Shown piece after piece: positions 56,693-64,000 of a stretch of 64,000 bases of DNA. The stretch spans positions 62,001-126,000 of the forward strand of contig MEHQ01003840.1 of the NCBI GenBank assembly GCA_008828725.1, read 5' to 3'. A program made the position numbers and the translations under genes. Below the pieces are notes generated by a model, which made no database searches, was not told where the DNA came from, and saw nothing but the letters and a program-made list of their open reading frames with translations. Position 1 is the first letter of the stretch. Every line of letters starts with the position of its first letter. The DNA comes from Saccharina japonica (lineage: Eukaryota; Sar; Phaeophyceae; Laminariales; Laminariaceae).

Positions 56693-56842
56693 GTAGAGTG
56701 CGAAGAGAATTCCGGGCAGCCAGCACGAGACAACGGAGGATTAGGAGGAGGAGGGGGCAAAACAACCGCGGAGTCGTTTGCAGCGAGAATGTTCGAGGCG
56801 CGAGAATCCGCCGCGGACCTCGCTCTTGGGCTGGAGGAAAAG
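56693..56842 (+). CDS. Locus 3 exon F: acidic, Gly-rich soluble segment
   Basis: 50 codons, phase 0 to 0 (tgttatag|gta ... gaaaag|gtattt). It reads V-E-C-E-E-N-S-G-Q-P-A-R-D-N then a Gly run and F-A-A-R-M-F-E-A-R-E-S-A-A-D-L-A-L-G. The helix-like end fits a cytosolic linker. A further span-like segment (P-L-G-P-V-G-F-F-G-L-W-F-G-I-M, 56927-56971, donor gtgaga) follows the poly-C tract but its acceptor does not fit the phase. Confidence 0.68.
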
Positions 56843-56856
56843 GTATTTTTCACGCG

Positions 56857-56890
<34 letters not shown>

Positions 56891-57837
56891 ACGCGTTCAC
56901 GGAAGCCTTCGTGTGCGGGAGAGGGCCGTTGGGGCCCGTCGGGTTTTTCGGCCTTTGGTTTGGAATAATGGTGAGATTTGTGTGTGACATTATGCCCTCG
57001 TATCGTGGGCGCAAAACGTAAAGACGAGGAGAACCAGGGCGAAGGTGCAGTAAAGACGGCAGCAGCTGCAGTAAACACTCGTGATTTTTGTTTATCTCTG
57101 CGCTATGTGGGCTTCCGCGGACCGGACCGGATGTTGCGCTTCGCTTCTATGTCATATCGCTCTATACGCTACGAGTAGCAGTGGGTTTTTTTTGTTACAC
57201 CTTCGCACCTATAATATGAATACTAATAGGAGCAGTGTAGGATGCAATATGGCGTGAGTCGACGAGGTAAGAAAGTGCTGAAACCTTAACCCTCTCGCGA
57301 TAAAAAAAAATGCAAGACGCGTACCGTATAGAGCTGAGGGAGGATAGAGGGGAGAAGAGCCGCTTTTGTGACCCCGGATCTGAGCTAGGACGGAAGAGGG
57401 GGCAGGAGAAAAATAAGGGCAGCGGCCAAAAACAGGTACACCTGGTCCGTTCGGGGCCAAAAACAGGTACATACTAAAATCAAGTTTAAAACGCACCCCA
57501 CGAACCTGCCGTTCGTTGCAACGCAAAGTAGTGTTTTTCATGTTCTTCGTGCTCGCCCGGTGGCTACGTGTACGAGTAGCTGCTATTATTAGTAGGAGGA
57601 ACGAACGCCTGCTGCTGTATTCTCCCTTCTCAGCTTGCGACAATCCCGAAGGGAAGCCTTCTATCTAGTATTATTTCGGCGGAGGTGTGCAGGCAGATAT
57701 GTGTGTGTGTCGCTCGAGTGGCGTGTGGTGCGAGGTGCGAAGGGAGGAGGGGGTCTCCGCGTACGTCGGCATTTGTATAGGGGGCATAGGGTGGAACTAT
57801 GAAGAGCCTCTGATTGGCTTAAAAACGACAAAAAAAC
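56843..57837. other. Contig end after exon F
   Basis: A C run (56859-56890), an inverted D-family repeat (57260-57410) and unique sequence up to the N. No firm exon beyond the candidate near 56.95 kb. Confidence 0.5.
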
Positions 57838-57838
57838 N
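57838..57838. other. Single-N contig join
   Basis: The next base starts a repeat of 50915 onward, in the middle of the (ATCC)n array. Confidence 0.92.
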
Positions 57839-59664
57839 CCATCCATCCACCCATCCAACCAACCGTCCATCCGTCCATCCCGCTGCGTTGTTTTGTTTGT
57901 GTCGATGCATGAAACGTCTAAATACACATGCCAGCCGAGGCGAGTACGTAACGCGAATGAGACGCAGACACTATTATTGAGTGTGCCATCCTACGATGTG
58001 TGTGTGTTCTTCACATTAAGCCTTCCTTTCTACCCGTCGACATCCAGCACACCCAGTGTCCGTGCCGATTCTTCATCCTAAAAAGGTACCAGTTCTGTGG
58101 TCACAAAACTACGATGTGCAGCGCGTGCGCGTGTGCGTGTCAACCGCAAACAAATGACATCCCAAAACCGATTTGATGCACAAAAATCTTCCCAGTGAGA
58201 CCAAATCTCCCCTCCTTGCCTATCATCCGTCAAACAGTGGCTGAGCCCTACGTCTCGAAAGGGATGCGTAATCAATGGCCAAATGACTAAGGCAAGCAAC
58301 AGATGAGTTCGCCCCCCCCCCTGAAAGTGTTTCGAGGACCATCTGATGGACGAGGTGGTTAATTAATTACCCCTCCCCCCCCCTCCCCCGGTTTTGGTGA
58401 CGCGATACTCGGGAATTGCGAGTAGTGTGAGGTAGTTTAGTTTGTTTTGCAACACGGATCAATGTATTTTGCCGTCCGACAAGCGTGCAAAAAAAGCATG
58501 TGCAAGCATGAGCTTCAACTCTGATCACTCATAAAACATTCCCCGAAAAAAGAAGAAAACCAAGGAAAACCTAGCAAGGAAACCTATTGGACTACAGTAG
58601 CCTATTGGACTACAATACTCGTAGCCTATTGGACTGCAGTAGCTTCAACGTTGATCACTCAGAAACATCCCCCGAAATAAAAAGATAACCTACTGTAGGA
58701 AGTAAAGCTATTGGACTTCAGTATGCTATTGGACTACAGTAGCCTATTGGACTGCAGTAGCTTCAACATTGATCACTCATAGAACATTCCCCGAATGAAG
58801 AAGAAGACCAATAAAAACCTAGCAAGGAAATCTGTTGGACTACAGTATGCTATCGGACTACAGTAGCCTATTGGACTGCAGTAGCCTATTGGACTGCAGT
58901 AGCTTCAACGTTGATCACTTATAAAACATTCTCTGAACGAAGAAGGAAACCAAGGGAAACCTAGCAAGAAAACCTATTGGACTACAGTAGCCTATTGGAC
59001 TACAATAGCCTATTGGGCTGCAGTAGCTTCAATGTCGATCACTCGTGAACATTTCCCGAAAGAAGAAGAAAACCAAGGGAAACCTAGCAAGGAAACCTAT
59101 TGGACTAAATTAGACTATTGGACTACAATAGCCTACTGGACTACAGTAGCTTCAACGTGGATCACTCAGAAACATCCCCCGAAAGAAAAAACAAAACCAA
59201 CTTAAGGGAAACCAAAACAAAAAGAGAAAAGGAAAACTATATTGTACGTGTATACATGCGCAAAGTCTACAGCAACTCCCTTCTGCACACGTGCCTACGA
59301 TACTCCCGGCTTAACATGTGCCCACTCTGTTCCAGACTATAAAGGGACCTTTCGGACTTAAAAACAAATAATGAACAAAAGTGTCCTCATATTTTCGGAA
59401 CAGAGAGTTGGTGTCTATCTACAGCAGTAGTCCAACTTGCGGTCCTCCTGCACCGCAACATGGCGATACTACAGTAGTACGGAGGACCATACCATAGTAA
59501 ATAGGACCTACGGTACACTAACAATATTTGGTCCTATTTACTATGGTCCTCCGTAGTAGTACGCAAGGGGGGAAAAAAAAACATCGTACTATCCCAGGTG
59601 ACAAGAAAAAAACGAGCGTACTGCACGTACCTATGATATACGCACACACACCACCCACACGCAG

Positions 59665-59863
59665 GTCATACATCGCTCGAGCGGTGCGATATCTCGCCAA
59701 CGCGGTCATGGCCGCGAGCCTGGTGGCGGGGCTGGCGGGCGTCGGGGCGGAGGCGGTCTGCCTGTCGATATTCTTCCTTGTGTGGATCGTGCGCATCGCC
59801 GGCTCCGTCGTCTCTCGCTGGCTGGAGATGGAGCCGGACACCGTCATTTACTTCGCACCTTGG
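59665..59863 (+). CDS. Locus 3 exon C, duplicate copy
   Basis: The same borders and, as far as compared, the same sequence as 52741-52939. Confidence 0.75.
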
Positions 59864-59894
59864 GTGAGTGAGAGCGAGAGTCAGAGACTTGTAT

Positions 59895-59969
<75 letters not shown>

Positions 59970-59970
59970 G

Positions 59971-60025
<55 letters not shown>

Positions 60026-60759
60026 TGACAACGCTCTTACTACTACAAGTATTATGTCACGCTGTCAAACGACCATTCAATGTAAGTGTTGGATTGGATG
60101 AGGCCTCCTGCCAATAATCCTCTTGTGATTTTTCTTTGGCTAGCCTGTTCTCGCAGGAGAATTAGGCTTGGACGGAGTTGATCGTCTCCCGCATACAGAC
60201 AGTCTCTGAGTATTTCGGACCAAATCTGGATTCATCTTTTTTGTGCCAAAACTGGATTCAGTTGATTGGGTAACGATTTTACCTATAATACCACTCTGGA
60301 GGGAAATGTAAGGACCGTTGGGTTATACACATGAAGACGATATTACCCTTATAGTTTCACCCAGAGCAGTACGGAGTACCAGGTACAACAATAAATAGCA
60401 GTCCCCTGGGATAAATCTTCTTAATCTTGTCAAATGGCGATGATTGGCTGATTGATTGGTGAGCGATGCAATACAACAATACAACTCGTTATGTATGCAC
60501 ACGCGAAGTCTTCCTCCCTTCACATCATGATTTCCCTTACCCCAGGAGCGTAATCTTAAAATATTGATACAATACAACCATAGGGCCACGGGGAAATTAC
60601 ATGTACACACCCACGCATGTACGCACTAGGGGCACAGGGTAATTACATACATACCCACGCACGTAAAACACTATCTGCGGCTAAAAACGCTTATCAAACA
60701 TATCTCCCCCGTAAAATCGTTTTTGCACATCCCCTCCCTCTGCGTAATCCATGGTACAG

Positions 60760-60906
60760 GTGTTTCCCGTGTCGACGTACGACGCTCGAACGGGAAACCT
60801 GGTCGACGAGACGCACGTCGCACGGAAAGCGTTCTGCGGGCTGCTGATCGGCGTGGGGTGGGGCGTAGCCTTGGCGATCTTCATCGAGCCGCTGGGTCTC
60901 GGCGTG
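60760..60906 (+). CDS. Locus 3 exon D, duplicate copy
   Basis: The same borders and protein as 53962-54108. Confidence 0.75.
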
Positions 60907-61905
60907 GTACGCGCTAAGCTGTCTACCCTACCATAATAAATGATGCGTCTTCCCTCACGAAAACCGGGAAAAAATAAGTATTTTCCTATACTGTACTCGT
61001 GGCTCCAGTCTGACCCAGGATCCCCGACACAGACAAGCCTACGTACTTGTATACAGTTTGCTTATATTTACCAATAAAAATCAAACCACGTTTTTTCCGG
61101 TGTCCCGCTGTCTGTTAATACGCTTGCTTGCGGGGCCCGGAACGCCGTCTACGGACAAACACAATACTGCCTTCCTTATTTTGGTTAACCTTCCGTCGGC
61201 ACCACAAGCTCCGGGAGTAAAAGCGTTCGAGCCTATATAGACGGATACTACAGTACTATAATAGTGAAAACGGTCTAAGATCGTTGCTTACCCTCGCCTG
61301 CGACCCCCCCCCCCCCCCGGCGAAACAGGAAGGGAGATAGAATTAGCAAGCATTTTCTTTGTGTTAATGGAAACAACGTAATGAGCGCCCAAATGTTGGA
61401 GGTGTCTCTATTTGGAGTAGGAACGGTGCTCCGTCTCGAAAGGATGCGTGGTCCATGGTCAAATGACTAGGCAAGCAACAAATGAGTACGCCCCCCCCCC
61501 GCCCCCCCGCCCGCGCGCCCACCCCCCCCCCCCCGCGGGCACATACAACACTATAACGAGATTTCAACTTCTTCCTTCTCTGCGGTGTACAACATGGGCA
61601 TGCGTTTCGGGTGTCTACTTTAAGCCCACCTTGAACAGGGCTGAAAAGTGTCTGTTTTTTTATCTGAATGTTCGGCCTCCTTCTCACTTGCGCTGATCCC
61701 TCCCCCCGTCCTCAACCCCCCCCCCCCCCCCCGCCCCTGGTCGGTGAAACCCGACATGCTCCGTCCCGGCATTGTACGATGCGAGGTCTATAGTCATACG
61801 ACTACGGCCATGCATGAACATGAAGTACCCCCCCCTCCCCACCCCCCTCCCCTCCCCCTCCACCCCCCCACCCCGCTCCGCCTACCCCCCGCTGCCGCGA
61901 GAAAG

Positions 61906-62073
61906 GTTATCGCATGCATATTCGTGATGGCCCTCGCTACGGCTGCAGCGTGGTGCGTGAGCTACTCGCCCACTCGCCTGGGGGTAGCCGCGCAGTTTCT
62001 TGACTCGTCCTTGGTGTTTGAGGCTGGTGACGTGGCGAGGTCTTTCTTCGTGTCCCGACTTGCCGAGTTTCAG
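61906..62073 (+). CDS. Locus 3 exon E, duplicate copy
   Basis: The same protein as 55184-55351. ctg to ctt (Leu) and tcg to tcc (Ser) are silent, consistent with selection on a real exon. Confidence 0.75.
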
Positions 62074-62284
62074 GTGCAGGAGTTGGCGCGTTACAGCAGC
62101 AGTAGGAATGGTCCCTCTATAGTGCTGGTATCCGCAAGCCAACAATACCGGCACTACATATAGCGGCAACCGGCACTATTCCCTCCGCACACTACTGTCG
62201 CACTGGTTAAGCCTATCTGTCTGTGTGCAAGAGCGATTCCACAGACACTACGATATGACGGGGGGGGCTATATACTGTTAGATA

Positions 62285-62289
62285 GGGTG

Positions 62290-62320
<31 letters not shown>

Positions 62321-62355
62321 GGTTAGTTGGTTAGTTGGTTAGTTAGGTAGTTAGG

Positions 62356-62420
<65 letters not shown>

Positions 62421-62421
62421 C

Positions 62422-62486
<65 letters not shown>

Positions 62487-62573
62487 CTAGCTAGTTAGTT
62501 AATTCATTAGTTAGTTAGTGAGTTAGTTGATTAGTTAGTAAGTAAGTTAGTTAGTTAGTTAGTTAGTTAGTGT
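62285..62573. repeat. (TTAG)n array, short copy
   Basis: Counterpart of 55555-56213, less than half as long. Confidence 0.92.
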
Positions 62574-62929
62574 TCACAGGTGAAACTAAGCGCGGAAAGG
62601 CTGCAGGGGCAAACAAAAACAAAGGGAGAAAAGCGAAGCCACAGTCGCCGCCGCCATACGGGATTTTTGTCAGAAAACAAAACACATAAAAAACAGTTTT
62701 GTTTTTCTCGGTTTTAGTACACACACACCCCTCTCCTGCCTGGGCGTCAATTAGTTGTTCGCGAACCCTTTGGGGGCCCGGGTGATATAAGTATTTAGTT
62801 TGCTTCATTGCTACGTAAATAAACAGTGCGGAGGAAAAAAGAGGCGGTGGGTGCGCTGGAAGACTGGTAGTTCCGCTGAGTGTGTTGTTCCTCCTCGAAG
62901 TGTTGCTATTTTTGCGTGTGTTGCCCCCC

Positions 62930-63044
62930 CCTGCCTGGTCGGTGAAAACCCAACATGCTCCGTCCCGGCATTGTAGGGATGCGAGGGTCTATGGTCAAAC
63001 GACTACGGCCATGCATGAAAATGGAGTAAACGCCCCTCCTCATA
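62930..63044 (+). repeat. Module A insertion present in only one duplicate
   Basis: ctgcctggtcggtgaaaacccaacatgctcc...atgcatgaaaatggagtaaacg sits between gttgccccccc and cccctcctc. The other contig has an uninterrupted C run at this point (56561-56571). Confidence 0.8.
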
Positions 63045-63159
63045 CAACCGTCCAGACTGGACGGGGGTGATGGAAGCTTGCACGGAGGAGGATCACGCTT
63101 GATTGTTGGGTGCATCGTTTGTATTTTGGTTCGTCCCACAACACTTTATTTTGTTATAG

Positions 63160-63312
63160 GTAGAGTGCGAAGAGATTTCCGGGCAGCCAGCACGAGACAA
63201 CGGAGGATTAGGAGGAGGAGGAGGAGGCAAAACAACCGCGGAGTCGTTTGCAGCGAGAATGTTCGAGGCGCGAGAATCCGCCGCGGACCTCGCCCTTGGG
63301 CTGGAGGAAAAG
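63160..63312 (+). CDS. Locus 3 exon F, duplicate copy with one extra Gly
   Basis: 51 codons. Relative to 56693-56842 it has one more GGA codon in the Gly run and Asn to Ile at codon 6 (aat/att). The reading frame is preserved. Confidence 0.7.
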
Positions 63313-64000
63313 GTATTTTTCACGCCCTCCCCTCCCCCCCCCCCCCCCCCGCCGGTCATACGACTACGACCGTGCACGACATGAGTACACCGCCCCTACC
63401 CCCGACCTTACAGCGGGGTACTCCGAATTAAGAGCACCCCCAGATAAATGCCGACACAAACACTCTTAACTGGGCCTTGTTTTTAAGTCGGAACAAGCGA
63501 CGCTTATCTACTGATTGCCTCTTAAGTGTAGTGGGGAATATATACTGGTTGCTTTTAATACGGGGGAACAAAGCATTCAAAGCCAACTATCATTTATAAA
63601 AAAAACACAGGAGGGTATGGGTGGGCTTTGGATCCTTCTTAAGCCTGGAGGAAAAGTTGTTTTTCGCGTTGTTTTTCCCCCCCCCGCGCGCCTATAGCGG
63701 TTGTCGAAACTCATCATCGCTAATTGTACATATCATATATATATGTGTTGGGGTAACTGTTAATAGGTGCTGTCTAAAGATATCATACCTTCGCCTCTCC
63801 CACCCGACTATTGTTGTCGAACGTCAGCAACACTCCCGAGACGACCAAAAAGTTTTCAAGTCGGAAAACTTGTACCCAATACGTTACCAAGTGAATGCCG
63901 CTGCTCTGTACGTACGTTTTGTTGCGAGGGACCATAGTAAATAGGACCTACGGAACACACAAACACCTATATATTCACCTATTTATACTACTAACATTTG
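63313..64000. other. Window end: diverged sequence
   Basis: After a C run and a 3' fragment of module A (63352-63395) the sequence no longer matches the other contig. 63640-63690 (cctggaggaaaagttgtttttcgcg, then C run) resembles the end of exon F and its donor region. A GGACCATAGTAAATAGGACC repeat runs to the window edge from 63925. Confidence 0.5.

Larger units (their letters stand above)
57839..63312. repeat. Duplicate contig of 50915-56842
   Basis: Offset 6924 with no indel from 50915 to the (CAT)n array, then 6798 through exon D, then increasing divergence from the poly-C region onward. Differences include shorter (CAT)n and (TTAG)n, a module A insertion at 62930-63044 and synonymous changes in exons. 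It reads as the second haplotype or a redundant contig. Confidence 0.9.

Overview
This is a eukaryotic nuclear window in which the coding signal is a set of short, GC-rich exons (about 70-290 nt) with GT-AG borders. They are separated by 0.5-5 kb introns full of microsatellites, minisatellites, homopolymer C/G runs and small dispersed repeats. I see no bacterial-style operons, no tRNA or rRNA, and no CRISPR array. Most of the long open frames are simple repeats that happen to lack stops. The exon style and the C2/multi-membrane-span proteins would fit a photosynthetic stramenopile such as a brown alga. That placement is inference, not something the sequence proves.

Locus 1 (+ strand, about 2.2-33.7 kb) is the best-supported gene. 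Sixteen exons between 2206 and 23207 join with matching intron phases into one protein. It has an N-terminal C2 domain with a cysteine-rich insertion, a Trp/Tyr-rich beta-type region containing a P-S-W-L motif, about seven hydrophobic spans, and a basic/coiled stretch between spans 4 and 5. Five more + strand exons (30347-33710) also join in phase and would form a soluble tail ending at a stop near 33.77 kb. Whether they belong to the same gene depends on the contig order. The total is about 1,030 codons. I do not recognise the family.

Locus 2 (- strand) has a probable first exon with one membrane span at 28377-28585, duplicated at 38316-38524. Two phase-compatible exons lie at 26456-26545 and 25471-25556.

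Locus 3 (+ strand, 49.1-56.8 kb) has six exons encoding about seven hydrophobic spans. A weak PLAT-like exon pair may precede it near 47.6-47.9 kb. Four of its exons are repeated at 59.7-63.3 kb.

The scaffold is a string of contigs joined by single Ns at 27365, 29612, 40696, 43192 and 57838, and these joins explain the large duplications. 27382-29611 repeats 37318-39550. 40697-43191 is the exact reverse complement of 34795-37289. 57839-63312 repeats 50915-56842 with repeat-length and insertion differences. These look like redundant or haplotype contigs placed in series, so gene order across the Ns should not be trusted.

The most unusual non-coding signal is a set of small dispersed repeats that end in poly-C and tend to sit in poly-C tracts. 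One of them continues from a decayed reverse-transcriptase-type C-terminus at 26.9-27.36 kb. One copy is present in one duplicate contig and absent from the other. Other notable features are a 945-bp pyrimidine-only stretch, a minisatellite that switches orientation at a 47-bp-arm palindrome, an 850-bp (CTGT)n array, a Tc1-like MITE with TA target duplication, and a 28-bp perfect palindrome.
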